A stretch of DNA of 61,886 nt from RGIG5327 sp045612485 (lineage in GTDB: Bacteria > Verrucomicrobiota > Lentisphaeria > Victivallales > UBA1829): the NCBI GenBank assembly GCA_045612485.1, contig JAZKZE010000067.1:1-61886 (forward strand), written 5' to 3'. Shown piece after piece: positions 1 to 8,569 of the stretch. The translations under genes were made by a program, and so were the position numbers. The notes under the pieces were generated by a model that had not been told where the DNA came from, made no database searches, and worked only from the letters and a program-made list of their open reading frames with translations. Numbering within the stretch: the first letter of the stretch is position 1; every line of letters begins with the position of its first letter.

Positions 1-607
1 GTTCCACATCAAAGATCAATGCGGCGTTGGGAGGGATGGCTCCGGGGGCACCGCGTTCGCCATAAGCAAGACGGGAGGGGATGAAGAAACGGTATTTTGC
101 TCCTTCAGCCATAAGCTGCAAGCCTTCGGTCCAGCCGGGGATCACCTGGTTCAAGCCGAATTCCGCAGGTTCGCCCCGCTGTACGGAACTGTCAAAGACC
201 TGACCGTTGAGGAGTTTGCCTGTATAATGGACTCTGACTTTGGTGGTGGGACCGGGTTTGGCTCCGTTACCTTCGGAAAGAACTTCATACTGAAGTCCGC
301 TGGCCGTTTCTTTGACGCCTTCTTTTGCTTTGTTGGCGGCAAGGAATTCTTTTTCAGCAGCGATGTTCTTTTCAGCGGCTTTGGCAGCGTGTTCTTTGGC
401 AGCTTCCTGAAGTTTCTGCTGAAGTTCACGCATGGATTTACCGTAATCATCAGGAGAAAGAGCCGGTTTGCTGGTGAGAAAATCGGTAAAGCCATCCAGC
501 ACCATCTGGGGATCGACGTGCATGGGAAGTGTCGCCACATGTTCGCCCATATTCATTCCCAGAGCGTAGCTCAGGCGGTCGAGATCGTTTGCAAATTCTT
601 TTGCCAT
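1..607 (-). CDS. FKBP-type peptidyl-prolyl cis-trans isomerase (3' end outside window)
   Basis: Peptidyl-prolyl isomerase of the FkpA/Mip type, which speeds proline isomerisation during protein folding. Translation from the ATG at 607 gives MAKEFANDLDRLSYALGMNM, the helical N-terminal dimerisation region of this class. An Ala/Lys-rich helix follows, then a FKBP domain from about residue 105 with VRVHYTGKLLNGQVFDSS, VIPGWTEGLQLM and IPSRLAYGERGAPG, all core FKBP signatures. No signal peptide is seen, so a cytoplasmic location is likely, unlike exported FkpA/Mip proteins. The reading frame is still open at base 1, so only the last few residues are missing. It lies about 40 bp downstream of the methyltransferase/MTHFR gene on the same strand and may be cotranscribed with it. 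Confidence 0.93.
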   Translation of the reverse strand, partial: MAKEFANDLDRLSYALGMNMGEHVATLPMHVDPQMVLDGFTDFLTSKPALSPDDYGKSMRELQQKLQEAAKEHAAKAAEKNIAAEKEFLAANKAKEGVKETASGLQYEVLSEGNGAKPGPTTKVRVHYTGKLLNGQVFDSSVQRGEPAEFGLNQVIPGWTEGLQLMAEGAKYRFFIPSRLAYGERGAPGAIPPNAALIFDVE

Positions 608-649
608 GATTTGTTTCCTTTTATTGTTTGTTATACCGTTACGGTCATT

Positions 650-2491
650 TTATTTTATAACAGCAATTGCTGTATTCACATTTCCGAAGGGGGCGCTTAT
701 CTGTACACCAGCCACTTTATTGCGGATCGCCTGTACTGCTTCTCTTGCAATGGCGATCCCTTCCTCTCTCTGGGCTTCCTTTGTATCCGCCTTTTTCATT
801 CTTTCCATGACGGAATCCGGTACGACTACACCGGGAACTTCATTACGCATGAATTCCGCATTCCTGTAACTGGCAAGGGGCCAGATGCCGGCAATAACAG
901 GAATATCCGCCAGACCGGGGACAGCATCAATGAAACGCAAAAGAGGTTCAATATCAAAGACAGGCTGGGTGGTGATGAATTCTGCCCCCGCATCTATTTT
1001 TTCCTGAGTACGGCGGATCTCCCGTTTCATATCAATAGCATTGGGATCGGCACCGGCACCGGAAACAGCAAAAGTTTTTTCTCCGATGGATTTGCCGCCT
1101 ATATCTATGCCGCAGTTCAGATTTTTCTGGACTTTGAGCATCCCTATGGAATCCAGATCGAATACGCCGGAAGCAAAAGGATAATTCCCCAGTTTGGGCG
1201 GATCGCCGGTAATAAAGAGAAGATCATGGATCCCCAGGGCAGCACAGCCCAGAAGTTCCGCCTGCAATCCGATAAGATTTCTGTCACGGCAGCAGACATG
1301 CAATATCACATCTATATTTGCTTCCTGTTTGATCCGGTATGCCGCTACCATAGCGGATACACGGGAGCTGGCTCTGGGACCGTCGGGAATATTGACCGCA
1401 TCAAATCCTGCTTCGGCACACAGTCTGGCATTTTTAATGGTCTTTTCCAGAGAGTAGCCCATGGGGGGAGTGATCTCAATATTGGTGATCCATTTTCCTG
1501 CTTTAAGTTTTGCTCCCAGCGGGGAGCGTTCCTCAAGGGGGGCTTCTTCCAGAACCGGTACAGAAGCATTCTGTGAAGCGGAAAATACATGAGAGGCACT
1601 TCCGGCTGCCCGGGCAAGAGGTTTCACACTGCGTGCCATATCCTTAATATGTTCCGGTCCTGTTCCGCAGCATCCGCCGATCCCTCTTGCTCCAAGATTG
1701 AGCATACGGATGGCATAGGTGGTAAAGTATTCAGGACTGCACATATAGATCATACGGTTATCCACTCTTTTGGGAACGCCCGCATTGGGCTGGGCGATCA
1801 CAGGAAGAGTACATTTGGGGAGGATAAGTTCCATTGCTGTAAGCATCCCTTCCGGACCTGTTCCGCAGTTGAGACCGATCGCTTCCGGAGCTTTTTCTGC
1901 GGAGGAGGCTTTTGCGATCAGGGCAAGTACCTTTTCTGCGGAAAGGGCGGGATCGGCAGAATCCAGAGCAAAACTGGTAATAAAGGGAAGAAGGGGAAAC
2001 TCCTTCATGGTAAGCAATACGGCTTCCAGATCCCCGGGGTGACGCAGAGATTCAAAAATAAGAAAATCCACCCCTTCCTCTTTCTGGGCGGAGATCTGCT
2101 CATAAAGATATTCCACGATCCTTGCCGGATCTCCTTTGGCATCATCTGCAAGATGTTCCCCTACGGGACCGACGGAACCGGCAACAAGAAGGTCATCCCC
2201 GGCAACTTCCCTTGCAATGCGTACGGAGGCGGCATTGATCTCCTTAACTTTGTCGCCCAGCAAAAATTTATTGAGCTGGGGAAAATTGGCGCAGTAGGTA
2301 TTGGTCGTCAGGACTTCCGAACCGGCATGTTTATAAGATTCATGGATCTCTTTAATGATCGCCGGGGAAGAAAGGGAGAGATTTTCGAAAGAGGTATTGA
2401 TAAAGAAATTACGTTTATAGAGTTCTGTCCCCATGGCACCGTCAAAAATAAGAGTGCGTTCAGATAGGGCCTTATTGAGTTTGTTATCCAT
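650..2491 (-). CDS. Bifunctional homocysteine S-methyltransferase / methylenetetrahydrofolate reductase
   Basis: A 613-residue fusion of the YitJ type. The N-terminal half (to about residue 290) is a homocysteine S-methyltransferase: LIFDGAMGTELY at the start and the zinc cysteines in GLNCGTGP and GGCCGTGPEHI. The C-terminal half is MTHFR, which makes 5-methyl-THF: NIEITPPMGYSLEKT, LHVCCRDRN, LLFITGDPPKLG and AEFITTQPVFD. The start is the ATG at 2491, preceded by AAAGGA; the frame stays open further upstream, but that part has no domain and contains the promoter. With metH at 30953 the cell has a route from methylene-THF to methionine. The untranslated leader is only about 50 nt, too short for a riboswitch. 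Confidence 0.94.
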   Translation of the reverse strand: MDNKLNKALSERTLIFDGAMGTELYKRNFFINTSFENLSLSSPAIIKEIHESYKHAGSEVLTTNTYCANFPQLNKFLLGDKVKEINAASVRIAREVAGDDLLVAGSVGPVGEHLADDAKGDPARIVEYLYEQISAQKEEGVDFLIFESLRHPGDLEAVLLTMKEFPLLPFITSFALDSADPALSAEKVLALIAKASSAEKAPEAIGLNCGTGPEGMLTAMELILPKCTLPVIAQPNAGVPKRVDNRMIYMCSPEYFTTYAIRMLNLGARGIGGCCGTGPEHIKDMARSVKPLARAAGSASHVFSASQNASVPVLEEAPLEERSPLGAKLKAGKWITNIEITPPMGYSLEKTIKNARLCAEAGFDAVNIPDGPRASSRVSAMVAAYRIKQEANIDVILHVCCRDRNLIGLQAELLGCAALGIHDLLFITGDPPKLGNYPFASGVFDLDSIGMLKVQKNLNCGIDIGGKSIGEKTFAVSGAGADPNAIDMKREIRRTQEKIDAGAEFITTQPVFDIEPLLRFIDAVPGLADIPVIAGIWPLASYRNAEFMRNEVPGVVVPDSVMERMKKADTKEAQREEGIAIAREAVQAIRNKVAGVQISAPFGNVNTAIAVIK

Positions 2492-2548
2492 AACAGATCC
2501 TTTATATGGCACAGTTATGCCGGGTTGACTTGTAATATTTTCAGATGT

Positions 2549-2577
2549 AATATACTCTTTTCTGCTGATTTTTACAA
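2549..2577 (-). promoter_or_regulatory. Promoter of the methyltransferase/MTHFR gene
   Basis: On the minus strand TTGTAA (2577-2572) and TATATT (2554-2549) are 17 bp apart, about 55 bp before the ATG at 2491. It is divergent from the pepF promoter. Confidence 0.6.
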
Positions 2578-2647
2578 GGCGTGTATTCTGTAAAAACCTT
2601 CTTTCATGTAAAATAGCAGGGAAAATCTGCAAAGAAGAAGAAAAAAT

Positions 2648-2676
2648 TTGAAAAAAACTCTTTGTCAGTATATAGT
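2648..2676 (+). promoter_or_regulatory. Promoter of pepF
   Basis: TTGAAA (2648-2653) and TATAGT (2671-2676) with a 17-bp spacer, 37 bp before the pepF start codon. Confidence 0.5.
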
Positions 2677-2712
2677 AACAATCGAACTCTGTAAACAGGA
2701 AAGGACTGAAAA

Positions 2713-4503
2713 ATGGAAAAAGTGAAAAAACGTTCCCAGGTGGCTCCGGAGTTGAGCTGGGATCTTGAAAAATTATATGCCAATGCTGATGAATGGGAAA
2801 AGGAATTTGTTACTCTTGAAGGATTGCTGGAAAAATTCCTTGCTTATAAGGGGCGTCTGTCTGAATCGGCACAGACTTTGTTTGACGCATACAAAGCATC
2901 CGATGATTTTGAGATCGTTCTCGACCGCCTCTATACTTATGCCCATCTGAAAAGTGATGAAGATACGGCGGACAGTGTGAATAAATCCCGCCTTGACCGT
3001 ATCAGCGAAAAGGCTGCGGTGTTTTCTTCTCAATGTGCATGGTTCTCCCCGGAATTATCGTCAATGGATGAAGAAAGATTCGAGTCTTTCCGCAATGATC
3101 CGGTGCTTGCTTTTTATAAACGCTCCCTGGATAATGAGGCAAGATACCGTCCTCATATCCTTTCCGCACCGGAAGAAAAGATCCTTGCAAGAAGCGGCAA
3201 TGTTCTGAATACCGCTTCCAGCGTCTTTTCAGCTTTCAATGATGCGGATTTAAGGTTTCCTTCCATAAAGACTTCCGACGGGAAAAAAGTGGAAGTCACC
3301 CACGGTAATTACATCACCCTTATGCAGTCTCCTGACCGGAAAGTGCGGAAAAGTGCCTTCAAATCTCTTTACAAGGTCTATCACTCTTTCCGCAATACCC
3401 TTGCATCCACTTTGTATGCCAATACGAAGAAAAATATCCTTTCTGCGGAATTGAGAAGAATGGAAAGTGCCAGAAGTGCCTCTCTCTTTTCCGACAATAT
3501 CCCTTTGAGCGTGTATGATTCCCTTATTGATGCCGTGCATGATAAAATCGGCTATCTGCATAAATATATGAGGATCCGTTCCCGGGAACTGGGGTTGAAA
3601 AAACTGGATATGTATGATATGTATAATCCCCTTATTCCGGAATGTGATCTTTCTGTAAGCTGGCCTGATGCTGTAAAATATGTAAAAGAAGCCCTTGCCC
3701 CGCTGGGGGAAGAGTACGGCAGGATCGCAGAAAAAGCCTTTGCGGAACGCTGGATGGATGTGGATGAAAACCGGGGCAAACGTTCCGGAGCATATTCCGG
3801 TGGATGCTATGGAAGTATGCCCTATATCCTGATGACTTTCAAAGGGAATCTTTCCAGTGTTTCCACACTGGCACATGAACTGGGACACTCCATCCACAGT
3901 TATCTTTCCCATGCCAATCAGCCTTATCATTATGCGTATTACAAGATCTTTGTTGCGGAAGTAGCCTCCACCACCAATGAGATACTGCAGCATGAGTACC
4001 TTATGAAAAATGCCTCTTCCGACAAGGTGAAAGCATATCTGCTCAATCAGCTTCTGGATGAAGCAAGAGCTACTCTTTACCGTCAGACCATGTTTGCGGA
4101 ATTTGAAAGAAGTATTTATGATAATGCTGCAAAAGGGGTTCCCCTTACTGCCGATAAACTGGAAGAGATCTATTTTGATCTCAATAAATTCTATCACGGG
4201 AAAGAAGTGAAACCCGACCGCCTTATTGCTTCAGAATGGTCAAGGATCCCCCATTTCTACCGCAGTTTCTATGTGTATAAATATGCCACAGGATTTTCCG
4301 CGGCAGTTGCTCTTTCGAGAAACATCCTTGCGGGGAATACGGAACCTTATTTATCCTTCCTGAAAGCCGGCGGCTCAAAAGATGTTCTGGATATCATGAA
4401 GGATGCCGGAGTGGATTTCACCACAAAAGAACCGGTCATTTCCGCACTGGAATATTTCAATGACAGACTGGAAGCCTTTGATCATATCCTGAAAAATAAA
4501 TAA
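2713..4503 (+). CDS. pepF: Oligoendopeptidase F
   Basis: Cytoplasmic M3-family zinc metallopeptidase of 596 residues that cleaves short peptides. The catalytic motif is in STLAHELGHSIHSYLS (HExxH), followed by the third ligand region VAEVASTTNEILQHEY, both typical of M3B oligoendopeptidase F. The N-terminal part (VAPELSWDLEKLYANADEWE) is the usual PepF helical domain, and the length is normal for the family. AAAGGA stands before the ATG. It is transcribed alone and ends in a strong bidirectional terminator. Confidence 0.95.
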   Translation: MEKVKKRSQVAPELSWDLEKLYANADEWEKEFVTLEGLLEKFLAYKGRLSESAQTLFDAYKASDDFEIVLDRLYTYAHLKSDEDTADSVNKSRLDRISEKAAVFSSQCAWFSPELSSMDEERFESFRNDPVLAFYKRSLDNEARYRPHILSAPEEKILARSGNVLNTASSVFSAFNDADLRFPSIKTSDGKKVEVTHGNYITLMQSPDRKVRKSAFKSLYKVYHSFRNTLASTLYANTKKNILSAELRRMESARSASLFSDNIPLSVYDSLIDAVHDKIGYLHKYMRIRSRELGLKKLDMYDMYNPLIPECDLSVSWPDAVKYVKEALAPLGEEYGRIAEKAFAERWMDVDENRGKRSGAYSGGCYGSMPYILMTFKGNLSSVSTLAHELGHSIHSYLSHANQPYHYAYYKIFVAEVASTTNEILQHEYLMKNASSDKVKAYLLNQLLDEARATLYRQTMFAEFERSIYDNAAKGVPLTADKLEEIYFDLNKFYHGKEVKPDRLIASEWSRIPHFYRSFYVYKYATGFSAAVALSRNILAGNTEPYLSFLKAGGSKDVLDIMKDAGVDFTTKEPVISALEYFNDRLEAFDHILKNK

Positions 4504-4523
4504 AAAAGGCTCCAGACGGATAT

Positions 4524-4558
4524 AAAAAAGGAACTGCTGCAAAACAGTTCCTTTTTTT
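4524..4558. terminator. Bidirectional intrinsic terminator between pepF and the convergent gene
   Basis: Stem GGAACTG (4530-4536) and CAGTTCC (4545-4551), extended by A6 on the left and T7 on the right, so it has a U-tract in both directions between convergent genes. Confidence 0.85.
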
Positions 4559-4578
4559 GTGTATATACAAAGGAATTT

Positions 4579-5328
4579 TTATTTTCCTGTAAATGAAAAT
4601 TGTGCAGATCCTTTTACTGTTACAGGGACAGAATCTTTCTGTGCGGAAAAGTGCAGTACAGGAAGTTTAATCTTCATATTTTTGAATGTGAGCAGTGCGT
4701 TCTGCATTTCGATATCCAGAGCACAGTTATCCAACTGTACTTTACCTTTTTTCAGATTTTCTGCCAATTCTTCTGCCTCATGGAAAAGGGTTTGCAGAAC
4801 TTTCTTTTTCATGCCGGAAATGATTTTTGCATCATCTTTTATCCCATATATGACGGCACTTGCGGAATTATTGCTGAAGTAAGCGGGAACACCGCAGAAA
4901 AGCCGGAGATTATTTTTGATGGCAAGGTCTGACAATTTGATGGCGAGGGTTTCATCCGGGGAAAAGGAGAGCAGAAATGTTTTTCTTATACAGGGCTGGA
5001 ATGCTGTATCGTCCCGGTAGGGGTCATTATTTTTCCCCCCGATGCTTTCCGTACTGGAAGTGTATTTTACAGAAGGATATTCTTTTTTCAATGCTTCAAG
5101 GAACTGTTTTTCTTTTGCGTCTATCCGGGCTTTTGTTTCCTGCATATTATAGGAACTTTCTTCCAGATAGAGCAGAAGAAATGCTGTATCGGCAGGAAAA
5201 TTCATTTCCAGTTTTGTGCTGAAGGAACACGCAGGAAAACTTTTCTTTTTTCCCTCATTTCCGTTAAGGGGAAGAAGTGTTGCCGCAGAGAGAAAAACAG
5301 CAATAAAAAGCATCATAAAATTTTTCAT
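4579..5328 (-). CDS. Secreted protein, possibly SIMPL/DUF541-like
   Basis: 249 residues with an N-terminal signal peptide (MKNFMMLFIAVFLSAATLLP) and no lipobox, so probably periplasmic. The layout resembles SIMPL (DUF541) proteins: an early strand-rich stretch, a central helix (QETKARIDAKEKQFLEALKK) followed by a segment that would define the parameter of the SIMPL fold, a late helix rich in Glu/Lys, and a terminal strand (VPVTVKGSAQFSFTG). Similarity is weak, so the family call is tentative; it could be an unrelated periplasmic protein. AAGGAAAT precedes the start. It is monocistronic and convergent with pepF. Confidence 0.7.
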   Translation of the reverse strand: MKNFMMLFIAVFLSAATLLPLNGNEGKKKSFPACSFSTKLEMNFPADTAFLLLYLEESSYNMQETKARIDAKEKQFLEALKKEYPSVKYTSSTESIGGKNNDPYRDDTAFQPCIRKTFLLSFSPDETLAIKLSDLAIKNNLRLFCGVPAYFSNNSASAVIYGIKDDAKIISGMKKKVLQTLFHEAEELAENLKKGKVQLDNCALDIEMQNALLTFKNMKIKLPVLHFSAQKDSVPVTVKGSAQFSFTGK

Positions 5329-5376
5329 TTGTATTTCCTTGTTTTTTGTGGGGAAAGCTGTATTGCGAACATACTT

Positions 5377-5405
5377 GCCATACCATTGGAATTTGGAAAA
5401 TGCAA
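5377..5405 (-). promoter_or_regulatory. Possible promoter of the secreted SIMPL-like gene
   Basis: Minus-strand TTGCAT (5405-5400) and TATGGC (5382-5377), 17-bp spacer, about 49 bp before the start codon. The -10 match is weak. Confidence 0.35.
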
Positions 5406-5507
5406 GCAGAAAAATGAAAAAACAGTAATTTATTTGACGTGTTTGTTATGATTGAACAGTTCGTGTTTATTTCATAATCTTGTCGTACTGCGGCTTCCAG
5501 TTAAATC

Positions 5508-5549
5508 AAAAAAAGCCGTATTGATTTTGCCTCAGCAAAACAATACGGC
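5508..5549 (-). terminator. Intrinsic terminator downstream of the prfB-folB-amidohydrolase genes
   Basis: Nine-bp stem GCCGTATTG (5515-5523) with CAATACGGC (5541-5549), an inner TTTTG/CAAAA stem, and a run of seven U on the minus strand (5514-5508). It lies about 100 nt after the stop codon at 5654. Confidence 0.75.
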
Positions 5550-5653
5550 GGAAAAAGTTTTTGAAAGAAAAAGGGGAGTAAAGAGGGGGAAAGGAGATCT
5601 TTTTTCAAAAAGTCTTATTTCCCCCTTTTTATGCTTTTCCCTTTTCCTGTTTT

Positions 5654-6964
5654 TTACAGATCTTTACTGGATTTGACCTGATTGATTTTGTCAATGATTT
5701 TGACATATTCGGGAATGGGGAGGAGATCTTTCTTTCTGGCGGCGATCTCTTTTGCGGGAGCGGCGTCACCAAAGAGGAGTTCCATTGCGGCAGTGGCACT
5801 CAAAAGAGAACTCTTTACATAGGCACTTTCTTTATCAGAAATATAATAATCTATGCCGTGGGAAGTTCCGCTTCCGCCGGGGGCATAACAGTGAACGGCG
5901 GGGATCACGGTGGCGATATCGCCCATGTCGGTACAGCTGGCAAGGAAGGTGCGGTTGTAGTTATAGTCGATGCCGGGGAAGAGCTCTTCGGCAAGATTGC
6001 CTATGAATTTGCCCAGAACAGGGTCATCCAGAAGCGGCATATAGCCGTTGAGGGTTTCCACAGTAGCTTCACATTCCACAGCTTTTGCTGCATGGAGAAC
6101 CGCATTGTCAAAGCGTTCGTTGAGGGCAAGGATCGTTTCCAGGGATGGGGCGCGCAGCATATATTCCATGGTCACATTGTCAGGAATGATGTTGATGGAA
6201 TCTCCTCCATTGGAAATGATGCCGTGGATACGGATATTTCCGTCATTGCAGAAATATTCCCTGAGCATGGCAATGGCGTTGAGGGCGAGAGTTGCGGCAT
6301 TAAGGGCATTTTTCCCGTTCTGGGGTCTTGCCGCATGACAGCTTTTTCCGTGGAAAATGATTTTTTTATTGACACAGCCATTGTGATCGATATAACCCCA
6401 CTGACTGCTCAAATGGTGCATATAGGAGAGATCCACATCATCAAAGACACCTTCCCGGAGCATCTGGGATTTTCCGGCAATGGAGCCGATTTTCCCCTGT
6501 TCGATAAGGCTTTTGCGGTAATCCATTTCAATACCTTCTTCGGCAGGGGTGGCGATAAGGGCGATCTTGCCGCACATGTGTTCCAGTACACCGGATTTGA
6601 TAAGACCGATGGCAGTACCGATAAGGTTTGCAGCACTGGCATTGTGTCCGCAGGAGTGGACGGCACCGGTGGTTTTGTCACATTCGGGATGGTTGGGGAG
6701 GATAAGGGAATCCAGTTCGCCCAGAATGGCAAGAGTGGGACCTTCTTTTCCTGTATCAATATCAGCCCGCAGACCGGTCATGGCAAGATCTCTTTTTACG
6801 GTAAGTCCCAGTTTTTCCAGTTTTTCAGCAACGAAGTTGGAAGTTTTCACTTCTCTGTAACCGGGTTCGGGATTTTTCCAGATGTGATCGCCGATGGCAA
6901 TAATTTCTTCCGCATGGGCGCCAATGACGTTTTTGATGGCAAGACGGGCTGTTTTCTGATCCAT
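5654..6964 (-). CDS. M20 family amidohydrolase (AbgB-like)
   Basis: 436 residues of the M20D amidohydrolase group, which includes p-aminobenzoyl-glutamate hydrolase subunit AbgB and amino-acid N-acyl hydrolases. Diagnostic segments are HIWKNPEPGYREVKTS near the N-terminus, GELDSL and GAVHSCGHNASAANLIG (metal-binding Cys-Gly-His), PAEEG and the dimerisation-domain motif KKIIFHGKSCHAARPQNGKNA. The C-terminal CYAPGGSGTSHGIDYY carries the last metal His. It hydrolyses an amide bond, but the substrate cannot be read from sequence. Proximity to folB is compatible with folate breakdown products. GGAGAG precedes the start. Confidence 0.88.
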   Translation of the reverse strand: MDQKTARLAIKNVIGAHAEEIIAIGDHIWKNPEPGYREVKTSNFVAEKLEKLGLTVKRDLAMTGLRADIDTGKEGPTLAILGELDSLILPNHPECDKTTGAVHSCGHNASAANLIGTAIGLIKSGVLEHMCGKIALIATPAEEGIEMDYRKSLIEQGKIGSIAGKSQMLREGVFDDVDLSYMHHLSSQWGYIDHNGCVNKKIIFHGKSCHAARPQNGKNALNAATLALNAIAMLREYFCNDGNIRIHGIISNGGDSINIIPDNVTMEYMLRAPSLETILALNERFDNAVLHAAKAVECEATVETLNGYMPLLDDPVLGKFIGNLAEELFPGIDYNYNRTFLASCTDMGDIATVIPAVHCYAPGGSGTSHGIDYYISDKESAYVKSSLLSATAAMELLFGDAAPAKEIAARKKDLLPIPEYVKIIDKINQVKSSKDL

Positions 6965-6987
6965 TTGATCTCTCCATTATTTGAATT

Positions 6988-7347
6988 TTAACAGGAATGT
7001 TTCTTTCTGGTGATGGATAAGGCAATACTGTCTGCTTTCAAAGCAGCGTTCTTTTTATCAATGGTAACACTTACTTCCTGCACTCTTTCAAAGGCAAGGA
7101 TCTTTTCTGCGATCTTTTCCGCCAGAGCTTCCAGAAGGAAAAAGGAGGAATTTTCCACAAGGGAGATCACAAGATTTTCCACTTCCCGGTAGTTGACGGA
7201 ATAAGAAAGATCATCACTTTTTCCGGCCCGGGAAAAGTCGCCGGAAAAAGCAATATTGAGCCGGAGCGGCTGCTTTTGAGTCCGTTCATGTTCCAGAGTG
7301 CCGATAATGGCATCCAGTACAAGATTACGGATGAAAATGGTATCCAT
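6988..7347 (-). CDS. folB: Dihydroneopterin aldolase
   Basis: 119 residues, normal for FolB, which converts 7,8-dihydroneopterin to 6-hydroxymethyl-dihydropterin plus glycolaldehyde in folate synthesis. Visible features are AIIGTLEHERTQKQPLRLNI with the conserved Glu in the early loop, the VNYREVENLVISLVE helix, and the C-terminal VSVTIDKKNAAL where the catalytic Lys normally lies. AAGGA precedes the ATG. It sits between prfB and the amidohydrolase, all on minus with short gaps, so these three genes are probably one transcript. Confidence 0.9.
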   Translation of the reverse strand: MDTIFIRNLVLDAIIGTLEHERTQKQPLRLNIAFSGDFSRAGKSDDLSYSVNYREVENLVISLVENSSFFLLEALAEKIAEKILAFERVQEVSVTIDKKNAALKADSIALSITRKKHSC

Positions 7348-7362
7348 TTTCTTTTTTATTCC

Positions 7363-8463
7363 TTATTTGTTTTCGTTGGAACTTTTGAGATAGGCTTCCA
7401 CGAAGGGATCCAGATCCCCGTCCAGAACGGCATTGACGTTTCCTGTTTCATAATCTGTACGCAGGTCTTTCACCAGCTGATAGGGCTGAAGAACGTAGGA
7501 ACGGATCTGGTTGCCCCAGCCGATCTCACTTTTTTCCCCGGCGAGAGCAGCGGCGGCTTTTTTGCGTTCTTCTTCCGCCTTTTCATAAAGTCTTGCCTGG
7601 AGCATACGCATAGCCATGGCACGGTTTTTGTGCTGGGAGCGTTCCATCTGGCAGGCAACCACGATCCCGGTGGGGATATGTGTGATACGCACGGCGGAGT
7701 CGGTACGGTTCACATACTGTCCTCCGGCACCGCTGGCACGGTAGGTATCCACCTTCAGATCTTTTTCGTCGATCTCGATTTCCAGGTCTTCATTGAGTTC
7801 CGGGAAGGCATCGGCAGAAGCAAAGGAGGTATGACGTCTGGCATTACTGTCAAAGGGGGAGATCCTCACCAGACGGTGGATGCCCCGTTCCGCCTTCAGA
7901 TAACCGTAGGCAAAATCGCCGGTAACTTTGAGGGTAACGCTTTTTACGCCGGCTTCTTCACCGGGCTGCAGGTCGATGATCTCATCTTTATAGCCTTTGC
8001 GTTCAAACCAGCGTCTGTACATACGCATAAGGATACCGCACCAGTCGCAGGCTTCTGTTCCGCCTGCACCGGAATGGATGAAGAAGAAACAGTTGTTGCG
8101 GTCGAATCTTCCGGAAAGGAAGCTGACAAGTTCCAGTTTATCCAGTTCGGCGGAAAGGGTTTTCCAGCTGTCATCCGCTTCGGTAAGGAGGGAATCATCT
8201 TCTTCGGCAAGTTCGCCCAGTGTCTTGAAATCCTCTACCAGCCCGGCAACCTGTTTATAGGGCTCCAGAAGGTTTTTATAGGAGGAAAGTTTCTGAACGG
8301 TTTCCTGTGCTTTTTCCTTGTCATCCCAGAAATCAGGGGCAGCCATGGTAGCTTCCACTTCGTTCATCTCTTTAATGTTCTGGTCGATCTTCAAAAACTC
8401 ATGCAGTTGCGCAAGTCTTTCCTCTGCTTCAGTGATTTTTGTCCTGATTTCTTCAATAATCAT
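7363..8463 (-). CDS. prfB: Peptide chain release factor 2
   Basis: 366-residue class I release factor that recognises UAA/UGA. It has the RF2 tripeptide in VRISPFDSNARRHTSFA (SPF), the catalytic GGQ in ASGAGGQYVNRTDSAVR, and CQMERSQHKNRAMAM. The start is ATG at 8463 (MIIEEIRTKITEAEER). The reading frame is continuous across the place where many bacteria carry the autoregulatory in-frame UGA with +1 frameshift (here GAG TTT TTG AAG ATC GAC), so the programmed frameshift is absent. Confidence 0.96.
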   Translation of the reverse strand: MIIEEIRTKITEAEERLAQLHEFLKIDQNIKEMNEVEATMAAPDFWDDKEKAQETVQKLSSYKNLLEPYKQVAGLVEDFKTLGELAEEDDSLLTEADDSWKTLSAELDKLELVSFLSGRFDRNNCFFFIHSGAGGTEACDWCGILMRMYRRWFERKGYKDEIIDLQPGEEAGVKSVTLKVTGDFAYGYLKAERGIHRLVRISPFDSNARRHTSFASADAFPELNEDLEIEIDEKDLKVDTYRASGAGGQYVNRTDSAVRITHIPTGIVVACQMERSQHKNRAMAMRMLQARLYEKAEEERKKAAAALAGEKSEIGWGNQIRSYVLQPYQLVKDLRTDYETGNVNAVLDGDLDPFVEAYLKSSNENK

Positions 8464-8514
8464 AAAATATTTTCCCGGAAATAGTGAAATTCTCAAAAAG
8501 TGTGTTATATTACC

Positions 8515-8544
8515 TTGACTATATAATTTAATTTAAAATATGTA
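8515..8544 (+). promoter_or_regulatory. Probable promoter of the M42 peptidase gene
   Basis: TTGACT (8515-8520) and TATGTA (8539-8544), 18-bp AT-rich spacer, 26 bp before the start codon. Confidence 0.4.
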
Positions 8545-8569
8545 AAAATCAAGCAAAGGAATAAAAATT

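Larger units (their letters stand above)
5329..5653. other. Intergenic region without a gene
   Basis: This 325-bp stretch holds a candidate promoter for the gene at 4579-5328, the terminator at 5508-5549 and a second purine/pyrimidine inverted repeat (GGGGGAAA at 5585-5592, TTTCCCCC at 5618-5625). No coding region is convincing. Confidence 0.6.

Noticed and set aside
2492..2570. SAM or cobalamin riboswitch before the methyltransferase/MTHFR gene
   Set aside because: The promoter lies about 55 bp before the start codon, leaving no room for an aptamer, and no conserved stems are visible.
2492..2632. Upstream extension of the methyltransferase/MTHFR frame
   Set aside because: It overlaps the promoter and has no domain; the ATG at 2491 has the ribosome site and matches homologue starts.
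8464..8496. Upstream extension of prfB
   Set aside because: The extra residues do not fit RF2, and MIIEEIRTK aligns with the normal start.
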